64,000 nt of DNA, from positions 11,470,001 to 11,534,000 of the forward strand of contig NC_091047.1 in NCBI RefSeq assembly GCF_963966145.1, given 5' to 3'. The notes below the pieces were generated by a model that saw only the letters and a list, made by a program, of their open reading frames with translations, had not been told where the DNA came from and did not search any database. Made by a program: the position numbers and the translations under genes. This stretch comes from Tenebrio molitor (lineage: Eukaryota; Arthropoda; Insecta; Coleoptera; Tenebrionidae). Position 1 is the stretch's first letter. Each line of letters begins with the position of its first letter. This document shows positions 24,701-33,838 of the stretch, one piece after another.

Positions 24701-24946
24701 CGCAGTAACGTCTCAATAGACAGGTTGAAGCCGGCGTACCTGGAAACAACAACCAAGAACCTGCCAGGGGACAAGAGCGTGAGCTGTCAAGGATCGACCA
24801 GTTCCGGCAGTACCGACCATGGGACCAACGCAAAGCGGACAAGGGCAAACAATTCCCCAGACTACGCGCAGAGGAACCGCACAACACGATCAGGTCGTCA
24901 TGTGAAATTTCCGACACGATTCGGGGACATGGTGCAAGTGTACTGA
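21698..24946 (+). CDS. pol: Pol polyprotein (protease, RT, RNase H, integrase) of the gypsy element
   Basis: The open frame is 1082 codons; translation probably enters about residue 21-23 by -1 frameshifting from gag. Domains in order: aspartic protease with DTGA at 56-59 and ILGADFL at 119-125; reverse transcriptase from about 205, with FSTIDLVRAYYQIPV, TPFGL..TPFGLRNAAQTF and the YIDD catalytic box at 355-358; RNase H with D508, E549 and D574; integrase with zinc finger H695, H699, C729, C732, catalytic D761, D820, E856 (D,D35E) and a C-terminal GPY/F module (PPYDGPYKVL, about 978-987). All catalytic residues are present and there is no internal stop. It makes cDNA from element RNA and inserts it into the genome. 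Confidence 0.96.
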   Translation: MVSLQIRRPSTAMQGPLRVSKKRHVGAGVKSAPATRCTARRLYVSDKQSKIHFLVDTGADFSILPAKFRDQKRYVPRFNLQTASGSGIKVLGERLLRLNIGLRREFTWTFLIADVTDAILGADFLDSFKLIVDISGKRLIDSETWLAVQCPLKQTNPQTIRAVFTNAADAYQQLLRQFPNVLRSSNVPTEPHHTVLHYIETKGPPAHHRPRRLPPEKYQLAKKEFENLQRQGIIKPSSSPWASPLHLVQKADKTWRACGDFRTLNAQTVPDRYPIPHIQDFSQHLRGRTIFSTIDLVRAYYQIPVNPADQPKTAVTTPFGLFEFTRTPFGLRNAAQTFQRFMNELFQGLDFVYVYIDDILVASHTEEEHLRHLKQVLERLHRHNVVINPKKCTFGAAEISFLGVKVTSEGVEPLPDKVEAICNLTFPTTSKQLQRFLGMVNYYRRWIPQAAKTQAPLNALLNGCTRREVPIEPTEETKTAFEKCKEDLMQAARLTYPSHSNPLSIATDASDWAIGGVLQQLEEGQQKPIAFFSRKLTGTEKKYSAYDRELLAIYQTILHFRHFLEGRNFTIFSDHKPLIYAFQKKPDQCTPRQARQLDVISQFSTNIRHISGEENTPADTLSRIQAVQSCNFTGDALAEAQEHDEQLQALKTEGKFTFVQLPIPLSEKTLWYETTHGNRLYVPRPFRRLVFDKVHNLAHPGVRSMTKQITKNYFWPNMKRDTASWVKTCLQCQRSKVQRHTKTPIGTFSQPDARFSHVHLDIVGPLTHSNGKEYLLTMVDRFTRWPEAVAISDISAETCARAFITTWMSRFGAPARIVTDRGTQFTSALFRTLTELIGTHHIQTTAYHPQSNGTVERFHRSLKAALMCHQASWSEALPLVLLGLRTTVKEDLEASPADLVYGTALRLPGDMIRTSTPASRDNQAPTPHFVEELRSKMNAIPYTASQTHGEHPVYLPKDLQQAKYVFVRVDAVRKPLQPPYDGPYKVLARNPKYFSLQIKSKRSNVSIDRLKPAYLETTTKNLPGDKSVSCQGSTSSGSTDHGTNAKRTRANNSPDYAQRNRTTRSGRHVKFPTRFGDMVQVY
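21758..21764 (+). promoter_or_regulatory. programmed -1 ribosomal frameshift site (A AAA AAC) between gag and pol
   Basis: In the gag frame the codons are CCA AAA AAC, giving the canonical X XXY YYZ heptamer A AAA AAC. Slipping back one base puts ribosomes into the pol frame, which is open from 21698. Ten nt downstream is a perfect 8-bp stem (21775-21782 with 21792-21799, GGCAGGAG/CTCCTGCC) whose 9-nt loop holds the gag TAA. Both elements of a classical -1 signal are therefore present. Frameshifting itself is inferred. Confidence 0.85.
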
Positions 24947-24976
24947 TAGCGAGCGTTGCTTTTATGTTACCTTCTC

Positions 24977-25065
24977 CGTTTCTATCATTTGTCAATCTAA
25001 TTTTGTAAAACTTTGTAAATATTCGTTTCTATCATTTGTCAATCTAATTTTGTAAAACTTTGTAA
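24977..25065 (+). repeat. direct duplication in the gypsy 3' untranslated region
   Basis: A 42-bp stretch (CGTTTCTATCATTTGTCAAT and on to TTTGTAA) occurs twice in tandem, at 24977-25018 and 25024-25065. It lies between the pol stop and the polypurine tract. Confidence 0.9.
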
Positions 25066-25110
25066 TTTTTCGTATTCGTATTTCGTATTCGTTCAAATGG
25101 CATTTTCACT

Positions 25111-25120
25111 GGGAGGGGGG
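25111..25120 (+). other. polypurine tract of the gypsy element
   Basis: GGGAGGGGGG lies three bases before the 3' LTR. It is the expected plus-strand priming site. Confidence 0.85.
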
Positions 25121-25123
25121 TAC

Positions 25124-25292
25124 TGTAGCGCCGTGCTGTACCTCATTTCAAATCTGGCGCTACTCCTACCCCCACACCGAGTGACGAGGAAGGAAGAACT
25201 CTCTCGTCTCTCGCGGATGAACCAGAAGCTCTCTCGTGCTGTTAGTGTGTTAGTGAACCCAATAAATATAAGCGTGATTGCCAAAACGCAAT
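25124..25292 (+). repeat. 3' LTR of the gypsy element
   Basis: Identical to the 5' LTR over 169 bp and followed by the AGCCC target duplication. Confidence 0.95.
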
Positions 25293-25418
25293 AGCCCCGA
25301 ACTCGGAATACGAAAATTTTAAGATACCCTGTATATTTATACTTGTTTTTTTTAACATGTGTAAACATCTCGTCAATTTTCATAAATTGCCTTGCATTAA
25401 AAAACAAGAGACAATACA

Positions 25419-26311
25419 TACAGTGCGTTCGTAGAATTTGGAATAAATTCAATAAAACTGTACCTAAGTACTACTAATTACTGAGAAAAATCCTCGAAGA
25501 GGTCAACTGTGTTTTTAAAAGGTGCACATTCTTAAGTACTTTACTTATGTTGATAACTTTTCGTCTCCTAATTATGACGTCATCAATATTTTTTTTAAAT
25601 TACAACCCTCACTTTTTTCTTCTATTTCTGATAGACCTTCGTACCACCTAAAGGATGAGTGAAAAAAATTGGTACCTTACATAACAATTTTTTTGAGAAA
25701 ATGACAATTTTTTTGAGAAAATAGCAATTTTTATTTCAAAAATTTAATTTAATTCTTAAGGTAAACATTCTTTTTCAAAGGGTTTAGTTAAAATCGAAGG
25801 TTTATTTTATTAGACCAAACAGAAGATTTGCGGTAGAGAACTCGCGCTAAAATGGAACAAATAAGGCCTGACATTATTGAGCGCAGTGTACAAAGTGTCG
25901 GTGAGTGCTAAATGGTTGGTGGGAAGCAATTTCAACATTTGTGTTGAATTTTATTGTTAACCTTAAATGTTTGTTTGTTTTTGTTTACGGTCCATTAAAA
26001 TTTTTACAATAAAATTTGAATTCAATTTTTGAAGTAAAATTTGTCATTTTCTCAAAAAAAATTGTTATGTAAGGTATAAATTTGTTTCATTCATCGTTTA
26101 GCTAGTACGAAGGTCTATAAGAAAAAAAATGGGGATTGTCATTAAAAAAAAAATATGACGTCATAATTAGGAGATCAAAAGCTGTCAAGATAAGTAAAGT
26201 GCTGAAGAATATGCACTTTTTAAAAACAAAGTTACCTCTTCCAGGATTTTTCTCAAAAATTAATACTTACAGTTTTACTAAATTTATTCCGAACTTTACG
26301 AACGCACTGTA
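25419..26311. mobile_element. 893-bp foldback transposon
   Basis: TACAGTGCGTTCGTAGAATT and, reversed, TACAGTGCGTTCGTAAAGTT. Arms of roughly 300 bp include CTAATTATGACGTCATCAAT against its complement and the AATTGGTACCTTACATAACA region. TA flanks. A related partial copy lies at 37123. Confidence 0.88.
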
Positions 26312-27625
26312 TAATAAATAGCCTATGGAATAACATGTAAGTACTGAAAAAGTGGTATGTTAAGAAATAGTAGACGTACCTACTCCAGATTGACAAAACA
26401 GCTAGTTAATTAATTTTTTCTCGACAATGTTGATAATTACTCGTACATACTCTGCAGTGGGGTAATCGCCCTTGTACCAATATAAAATACAATCACGACG
26501 ACCGCAACTATACATTTATGATGTCATAAAAGGGTTTTACGATATAAAAACAACACCTGAACTAGTGGATTTACGAAGTGTATCTTCGGTTATATAAAAC
26601 TAAAACTAAAACTAAAAAAAAAAACAAAACTATAAAAAAATACAGTTAGTCTTCTATCTCATTTATACTTTTATTTAAAATAAGAAGTAGATTCTTTGCT
26701 TCATTGATTCAAAGACCTTACGGACCTTACTTTGCTTAAAGAGTTTAAAACAACTTCGACTTCTAAGAAATTGTGCATGATAATTGATAAGACAGTCGAA
26801 CAATTTTCAGTGTTAATAGAAGAGGAGAAAAATGTACTCTTGAAAAATATCTTTCAAATCGTTTTTCAAAATAATAAAATAGCTTTTCTGACCAATATTG
26901 TAGGTACTATTACATATTGTATTCAATTTATTAAATTTTGTTAAAAAAGTAAGCTTGAAATGAAAACATTCTAGAAACTAAAAACACACCAGCTAAATTG
27001 AGAGTACATTATGCATCCGGAAGAATTCAATACCAAAAATTGGATGAATCATTTAAAAAGTAATTTGGATGCCAAGTGTATCAGTTTCTATCGCCGGTCA
27101 ATGTTAACGCCTGGGGCGTATCCGAGGGCACTAATCACCCACGGGAGGAAATAACATTTTACTTCAGACGTATACATATCTTAGAAAAAAAATTGAAATT
27201 AAACATCTCAAAATTGGAACAGTAAAGTAAGCACGCTTGCCGTTACGAATTTACAATTTACCACTTTACACGTGGTTTATTTTACTGATTGTGTCTCGTT
27301 TTTACGAATTTTTGAAGAATAGATTCCGGTGGTGATTCTAAGGAAATTTTTCCCAAGATCCTCGAAAACGCTAAAGTAGTTTAATTGGATGTATTATTAA
27401 ACAAATATTGGGGGATGTATGAAGTGAAGTATATGTATTAAGTACTGATTAAAAAAATAGATGACTCAAAGAAATATTTAAAAAAAATACGGCAAATGTC
27501 ATTTTGGTTTATTTTTCAAACAAGCCTAAGAATGTTATATTTTGTAAAATTTTCTAAAAATGTCTTGATCTTTTTATTTTTACTAGTTACAGGAGTTATT
27601 TTTGATCGAAGCAGTAGAAGTTTTC
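26312..27625. other. unassigned DNA
   Basis: AT-rich, with a simple ACTAAA stretch near 26,600. No gene recognised. Confidence 0.45.
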
Positions 27626-27924
27626 GGTAATTGTTTACTTTACCTACTTGTGGAATTCTTGCGTTTTTTCTGGCCAGACACCCTTAGGGCGTCCTCCTAC
27701 ATCGTTTCCCACCACTCAAACCTTGTGCAAATGCACTTGTTTTTCTCTCTTGTTGTGTTTCAAGGTCGCGTCAAGGTCGCATCAATGTCTAGTATAACTA
27801 AAGGGCAAGGAAAATCCATATGCACAAGGTTTGAGTGGTGGGAAACAATGTAAAAGGACGCCCTGAAGCTGTCTAGCCAGAAAAAACGCGGAAATTCCAC
27901 AAATAGGTAAAGTAAACAATTACC
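27626..27924. mobile_element. 299-bp foldback repeat
   Basis: GGTAATTGTTTACTTTACCT at the left is mirrored by AGGTAAAGTAAACAATTACC at the right. The arms (about 110 bp) also share TGGGAAAC..TGT, GGACGCCCT and GGCCAGA stretches. Confidence 0.85.
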
Positions 27925-29960
27925 AATCATTTTACGATTGCTAATTCGTTCATTCATTCTTTCACAAAAACGGAAACGACTTTAATTACTTTTACAGCAG
28001 TGTATTCGGTTGTATTCGTGCCCCAGAAGTTGAACCGCCCTGTGAATTTTAACAATTACGTCAGGTAAGTTTTAAAATATAATTCTGATCTATCGTAACC
28101 TGTTTTTTGTCATAAATCTGTCAATATCTTGAAAATGGTCAATTTAAAGCCTGGAAGGCGGACACAACTTGTTTCGTATTCAAGTGGTTGAGCAAATTAT
28201 GCTAAAATACCCATTAAAACACTATAAATTAACTCCACCACGGCTGTGTAATCATTATGCATATACTTATAAAAATAAATTTGAAAAGGGCTACCGCAAT
28301 GCTGCTAGTCAAGACACATTTACCCAAAACGGGCTTGAAGTGCGTTGTTGGTCGAAACATTACACATCGACTTTTTTCTTGTTTGAAAACATTAAAAAGG
28401 TACAATTAAAATATATTGATTATTTCTTGTTGATTGTAACTGGCATACCATACCTTCTTAATGGGAACAACTAGAAGCTAACATTATTTATGTTGGATGT
28501 AATGTGTTACACAGTCCATCGGCTACTTTGATATTTTTTCTTAATCAAGCGTTATGCCATTTAATAATTTTACGGAAAATTATAATGTGCAAATACCAAG
28601 ATATTAACTTTACGGAACATTACGTGTAACACCTTCGATTTTACATTACGTTGATTAGAGTTGTAAAAATTCGAGAATGAAAAACTTACATCTGTTATTT
28701 TTGTAAAGCTTTATTGTACTCATCAAGTGGAACAAAAGACTAGAAATTTTTTAATAATGTCACTCCCATTACTACAAATATGCATTCACTTAATATTTAA
28801 TCACCGTGATGAAACATACAAGACAAAAACGTTTCGTATTTTGTCGCGATCTCTTATAATGAATATTTTTAAAATGCAAAAAAGCAATAAATCGACAGCC
28901 GTCAGGTTGTTGCCATGAATGAAGCCGATTTTGCAAGACAAATTTCCGAACCCGTCGATGTTGGCCTAGCAACAGTATGAAAATGTTGGTCCAGTCTGAA
29001 GATGCGGTTTATGAACAGCGAACTTTAAAATAAATTTGTTACCAACCGCTGCAGGAGCTGACAAGTGATAAAGCGCGAATAAGCTTTTTTAAATTACAAT
29101 AATAACTGTTTAATGCAAAATTGAAACACGATGTAAATCCATTAGAAGAAGGCGTTTCAGCTAATTGGGTTATTTGAAGGTTACCTACTGACTCAGCAAA
29201 TATTTTCACTCCAAAAGAACAATTCAAAAAGCACAAAAGTGTAACATACTGTCTTCTTTCTATTTTCTTCACTTACGTCTTTTACACAATCACAAAAAAT
29301 TACAATCAAAGAATCTTTATCTTTGACTTTTATTGTTCTCTGTTCACATACTTAACTTCATACACTTTGGAGAGCAAGTTCCAAAAATAACTCTTATTTC
29401 GTAAAGTAGTTAGCGATTCTCAATACATCGCTGGTTCATATGTGGCACCTACTGTTTTAGCTAATTTATCTCTTTTTCCTGCAACAACACCTGCAACATT
29501 AGGACTTTGCGTTCTTTGTAGCAGAAGATTCAACAAATAGATGAAACCAAGCTGTTTGCTCTTGAGAAAATGCTAATGAATTTTCATTTCTTTTAGGATA
29601 ACGATATGCAATTATGGCGGGCGCTAACTACTAAACGACTAAACACCCAAGAGTTAATTACACACTCAACCAATCATATTCGAATAACGAGGTATCACTA
29701 ATACGGATATAGCAAAAACTTTAATGACTTATTTATTTTTTATTTAATTCAACTCAGTTGGAATGATATATTATGCAGAGCATGTAACGCGTTATGCCTA
29801 TACGAGTACAGTGCTTTTACCAATTAGCGCGCACCACACAATAATTTTTCATTCATTAAATTTGCAAAAGTTTTAGAACAATTGTCGCTGCTTATCTAAA
29901 GTCTAAATATATGTGTGACAAATGTTATCACATACCTTACGGTATAAATTACAATAATTA
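27925..29960. other. unassigned DNA
   Basis: A 101-codon plus-strand frame (28169-28474) has no recognisable domain or splice context. Nothing else stands out. Confidence 0.4.
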
Positions 29961-30237
29961 TTTTTTCTAATTCAGTTACGAAAAGTAACCATTGTGATAT
30001 GTCATTTTAGTTGTCAAACGTGCTTCATTTAATAACTAGTCAAAAAAGTGACATTATATTATCACTACTGTTAAAAAGTGATACTATATTATCACTAGTG
30101 TTAAAAAGTGACATTATATTATCACTAGTGTTAAAAAGTGACATTAGTATTTTATTATCCCGGAAAATTATTGAAATAGGAGATTTAAACAGAATTTTAA
30201 TAAGAATGTGTGCTTTTCGTAACTAAATTAGAAAAAA
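29961..30237. mobile_element. MITE carrying a 30-bp tandem repeat
   Basis: TTTTTTCTAATTCAGTTACG and, reversed, TTTTTTCTAATTTAGTTACG are the ends. The centre holds about 3.5 copies of a 30-bp unit. Confidence 0.8.
30044..30148. repeat. 30-bp tandem repeat
   Basis: The unit GTTAAAAAGTGACATTATAT-TATCACTAGT is repeated about 3.5 times. Its inner TATATTATCACT/AGTGATA pieces are themselves near-palindromic. Confidence 0.85.
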
Positions 30238-31255
30238 TCTTGTATGAAACTCGTAGCAAAATGGCTATTTTTTTGCACACGACATGGACCACTCGTTGAT
30301 ACTTGTGGTCCAATTGTAATGTAATTGTAATGTTTAGTGCAAAAAAGACGGTCATTTTGCAACTTGTTGCATAAATAGCTAATTTATAATTTCTAGCTTA
30401 ATTTATTTTTAGACCATTTAATTTATTTTGTAATTTTTCTTTGCTGTTATTGGGTTTAGTGCCGTTGTAAATAAATGTTATATTTACTTATCTATTTATA
30501 ATTACAATTACACCTAAAATTTAACATTGAAAAAATTCGAAAATGGGGTCAAATATTTCGAAAAATGTTAATTATATTAAACGCACGTCCATATTTTCAA
30601 AACAAATTGGAACAAAATCTCACCTTATCTAGTTCGTTGTGTTCATTAATTTTGTTGTGAAAATTCACACATCAAATCTTATTTGACATCAACGTTTTTC
30701 GATATAATCAAAAGAATAATACATTGTGTTATTAGGATTAAAAATGGTACTTTTTTGACGAGCAATTTGTTTGCAATTACTGTAATAATTGCAAGTCAAA
30801 AAAAAGCCACTTTTAAAAAACAAAAAAATGTCTTACATGGTTCTAATTTCCTGTACTGTACAATAAAAAAATATAACACAAAAATACAAAATACAAAAAA
30901 TAAAAATTTGTTTAGTAATTTCGTCAAGTTTAAATTTAAAAAAATTTGTCGTGAGATTGTGTAATATTTGAATTTTGTTATTTTAAAATAGACCTGTTCA
31001 GGTCTGGCGGCATTCATTTGGAGTGTGAAATGATGAGACATTTATTTATATACATCTCCTGACACTCTTATAACAAGTATAGCAAGAACATTATAAATGT
31101 GGTTAAATTTGTTCAATGAAAACTAAGATTTTAGCAAGTATAAAATTAGAAACAGTACTAAAAAAATTTTCAATTTAAGTGCTGGTGTTTTTATAAGTAC
31201 ATATTAAATTAGTACGTATTCACCATATTTAATTCAATTTAATTCATTAAAACTA
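30238..31255. other. unassigned DNA downstream of dsx
   Basis: AT-rich sequence with A-runs. No gene or bounded repeat seen. Confidence 0.45.
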
Positions 31256-31465
31256 TTGGGTACTGTTGGGTATTCTCAAAGTAGACGTTGAAGAGTGGAT
31301 TGTGAACGCACCACGGATTACAGATCCAATCATGGATAAGCTGCTTAAATTTAATCCCACTTTTTGCGTTGTTTGGGTTTTTACTCTACAGACTGACGAC
31401 TGGTGCGTTCACAATCGACTCTTCAACGCCAACTTTGGGGATAAATTTAAATGAACACCCGATAT
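31256..31465. mobile_element. family B MITE, copy 3
   Basis: Contains GTTGAAGAGTGGATTGTGAA and, at the other end, GGTGCGTTCACAATCGACTC plus AAATGAACACCCGAT. It lies about 350 bp beyond the male dsx exon. Confidence 0.85.
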
Positions 31466-31765
31466 TTTGGATTAAAGAAAAATTGTTCTTAATTTTTTTT
31501 TTTCATTTTACGAGTAAAAATGTTATTCCATGTTTGTAATACAGATTAACACATGTCCCACAACGCCGACTTTGCCATGTTAGTTGTCAAAGTAACATTT
31601 ACATCTGTAGGTAATGTTTTCCTTAAATAAAACGACACGTATAGGACAAACTGTGTAAGACAAATAAAAAACAAATACACGTTGGTTACTTTCTAAGTTA
31701 TACCCAAATATTTAGTTTACAACTTACCAGAAAGTACTTAATAATCGTATTTAGAAAGAAAAATA

Positions 31766-31771
31766 TTTATT
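31766..31771 (-). terminator. candidate polyadenylation signal of male dsx transcript
   Basis: A canonical AATAAA on the minus strand lies 46 nt after the male stop codon. It would serve an unspliced male 3' end; if the GTAAGG donor at 31812 is used it would be intronic. Confidence 0.4.
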
Positions 31772-31817
31772 GAATGAACATGGTACGTCTTGGTGGTGTG
31801 AAACATCCTTACCTTCA

Positions 31818-32053
31818 TCACGTTCGACTGCTGGGCCTGATCGCTGTGGGTGCGATGGGCGGCGAGTGAGACGGCGACGTATTGGGCGGCATGGATCCCA
31901 GTAACGTGGCAGGATGGTACATGGACATGGAGGGCAAATATACGGGCGGATAAATCGCAGCAGCTGCACTTGGGTACAATCCAGAATAAGGGATGTGATG
32001 GTAAGTATACCTCGCTGCTTCGACGGCGGCCAAGGCTCGAATTTCTAGGAATG
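31818..32053 (-). CDS. dsx: doublesex male-type C-terminal exon (coding part)
   Basis: The acceptor is strong (TTTAATCTCCTTTGCTTGATTCCAG). With one base from the previous exon it reads AFLEIRALAAVEAARYTYHH, then a tyrosine/proline/alanine-rich tail (YSGLYPSAAAAIYPPVYLPS, then Met/Ser/Pro-rich sequence) ending RPSSRT and TGA. This resembles the start of the Drosophila male-specific part (ARVEINRTVAQIYYNYYTP, later MYLTYPS): the A..EI opening and the Y/P-rich stretch are shared. Phase 1 matches the donors of both OD2 exons. A good donor (GAAG|GTAAGG, exon end 31813) lies 5 nt after the stop, so a 3'-UTR intron is possible. Without that splice, an AATAAA at 31766-31771 could end the transcript. 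The region is clearly GC-richer than its surroundings, as expected of coding sequence. Confidence 0.85.
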
Positions 32054-32956
32054 CTGGAATCAAGCAAAGGAGATTAAAGGAAGACAACGAAACGCGATCC
32101 GTTCATGTCTTCATCTCGCAGCTTTGTAGTGTGCAATGACAAATCAAGCGATCGAGCTTTTCAATGGATAAAAGTGCGGCGCGCGCGGATAAATTTAGAA
32201 CCCTTCGAGTGAGACAACAGTTAGAATTTACGAGCCTATTTCTATTTTACAATGGTTCATACTTGCTAAATATAATGCGTTTTTACCGACTCCGGCGGAA
32301 GTTTAAGTCGTTATGTGGAATGAACAGACCCAGGTGGCAGTTTTAAAACAACTATGTCGCCGGTTTATTTCGCGGTTTGTTATCTGAAATGTTTCAGTTT
32401 CGAGTCGCGTGAAGAAGCAGCCCCGAAAGCGGACCCTCCACCTGTCGGAGGCGACTTTCTAGGTGGGATTTTCAATTTTTGCGACTTTCGGCAGCTGGGC
32501 AAAGGCCAGCCATTAAAAATTGCCGTCGTACGTTGTATAATACATCAATATAGCAAAAGCACGCATATGCACATACTAAAAATATTATAACCTCTGTATT
32601 TACGGTGGTCATAAATTACACTTTAACGATGCTATGCAGTTGTTTCAAAACATAACAGGCTCTCACTGGCACATTTAATAAAAATACATTCACACTGTTC
32701 GCATATATTGGCTTATTTGTAAACTGTTGCTGAGAACAGACCCTTTTGTTTGGTGTTCGCAAGTACACACCAGCAACTCCACTGTTTTCTTTCGCCGACA
32801 GAAATAGGTGAGATAAACGAACCGAAGCCCTCGCTTTCTAAAAAGCTCCAAGATAAAGCACAAAGTAAACATAAAATAAATCATGCAGGTACAAGTACCC
32901 ACAACTTTATTGCTAATGAAGTTCGTGATTTATTCTGCTCTTGCTGGATGCCTTAC

Positions 32957-33097
32957 CTTCATCAATCTGCCTCCACGCCTCGTCTTGATCTTTGGCATAT
33001 TTGATAATAACGTCCACCAGCGAAATCATTTTCCACGACAACTGGAACTTATCCTTTAGTCTTTGGCAGAAGTCTAACAAAATCTCGGCGTCACGAC
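32957..33097 (-). CDS. dsx: second, divergent OD2-like (DSX dimerisation) exon of doublesex
   Basis: This minus-strand exon has a strong acceptor (TTTGTTTTTGTTTGTCAG) and a GAAG|GTAAGG donor. It is exactly 141 nt and phase 1 at both ends, identical in length and phase to the canonical OD2 exon at 53437-53577. It encodes ILLDFCQRLKDKF, LSWKMISLVDVIIKYAKD and EAWRQIDE. The CQ.L....F...W.M...L..I.K spacing and terminal IDE align with the canonical exon and with Drosophila FLDYCQKLLEKF. The conserved YPWE.MPLMY core is replaced by LSWKMISLVDV. It lies on the dsx strand, between the female and male exons, 903 nt before the male exon. Splicing either exon to the other, or this one to the male exon, keeps frame. 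Read-through would stop after 14 more codons (ending NHELH). It could be a duplicated cassette or mutually exclusive exon, or a decaying relic. The open frame and intact splice sites favour function. Confidence 0.75.
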
Positions 33098-33544
33098 CTG
33101 ACAAACAAAAACAAAATTAAAAACTGAATAACGAATTGAACATTGTTATTATTGAATCGGACAGGTGGCACAGTCGTAAAACTCGGCAACAACCTGGAAA
33201 GCAAGATCGAAAGGCGAAAGAACCTATAATAAGTTTATTTTAGTTTTATTCCTTGCACTCTAATATATTATGGCATGGTGCAAATTCTAATTTAAATGTG
33301 CTTCTTGTAAAAAATCTATAGTAACTGTCGTCGTTTGAACCACCAATCGTTAATGAAATGTATTTTATGGTCTCTCAAATTCGGACACCTCTTACGTCGA
33401 AATAAATACAAAGATTTTTACATTCACAACATTCAGACGTGATTTATTATTACAGAGACATATGCAAAATTCCAAAACTGGAAACTGTCATATTATTAAA
33501 TATGGCAACAAAATAATTCATATCAGAATCAAACATTAGTAAAA

Positions 33545-33838
33545 ATAATTTTTTGTTCGACACTGTCAGAATTTGAGAATTTTCTCCTGTGTGAACGGAT
33601 TTTGATGAATTTGACAACTTGTCAAAACGAAACGTCAAGCTAATTTTAAAGATTTTCAGCCATTTGGAGCCTTTGGGGGGGCTCGTCGAACAAAAAAACG
33701 TTGTATTCAACTCGTTCTTGTGTAATTTGCGCTTTTTTGGCACTCGTGGACCTTTAAAACTCTCGTTTCACTCGAGTTTTAAACTGGTCCACTCATGCCA
33801 AAAAAATCCCAAATTACACACGAACTCGTTAAATAAAT
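33545..33838 (+). repeat. family C double-hairpin repeat, copy 2
   Basis: Begins TTTTTTGTTCGACACTGTCA and has GTCGAACAAAAAAACG as the mirror of its first hairpin. The second hairpin is TTGTGTAATTTGCGC...GGCACTCGTGG against the GCCAAAAAAATC...TTACACACGAACTCG side. It lies in the dsx intron 0.45 kb upstream of the second OD2-like exon. Confidence 0.85.

Larger units (their letters stand above)
20738..25292 (+). mobile_element. full-length Ty3/gypsy LTR retrotransposon, CsRn1-like
   Basis: The element has two identical 169-bp LTRs (20738-20906 and 25124-25292) flanked by a perfect 5-bp duplication AGCCC (20733-20737 and 25293-25297). Inside are a tRNA-Trp primer site, intact gag and pol in overlapping frames, and a polypurine tract. 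Pol order is protease, RT, RNase H, integrase (Ty3/gypsy). The tRNA-Trp primer and the CX2HX9CX3C Gag knuckle are, from memory, hallmarks of the CsRn1/Kabuki group. There is no env. GC content is well above the flanking DNA. Identical LTRs mean a recent insertion, and no inactivating change was seen, so it may still be mobile. It lies inside an older TIR element (20339-25333), outside the dsx exons. Confidence 0.97.
20339..25333. mobile_element. TIR DNA transposon (MITE) split by the gypsy insertion
   Basis: The ends are TACAGGGTGTCGCAAAATTA (20339) and, at 25333 on the reverse strand, TACAGGGTATCTTAAAATTT. They are imperfect inverted repeats of about 40 bp that continue through CGTATTCC and GGGG. 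Flanks are TA. Without the gypsy element it is about 435 bp and non-coding, so the gypsy element jumped into a pre-existing MITE only about 35 bp from its right end. Confidence 0.85.

Noticed and set aside
20864..24995. Many long frames on both strands across the gypsy element
   Set aside because: Shadows of gag and pol in GC-rich sequence; only the gag and pol frames carry family motifs.
28169..28474. 101-codon plus-strand frame
   Set aside because: No recognisable motif and unremarkable codon use.
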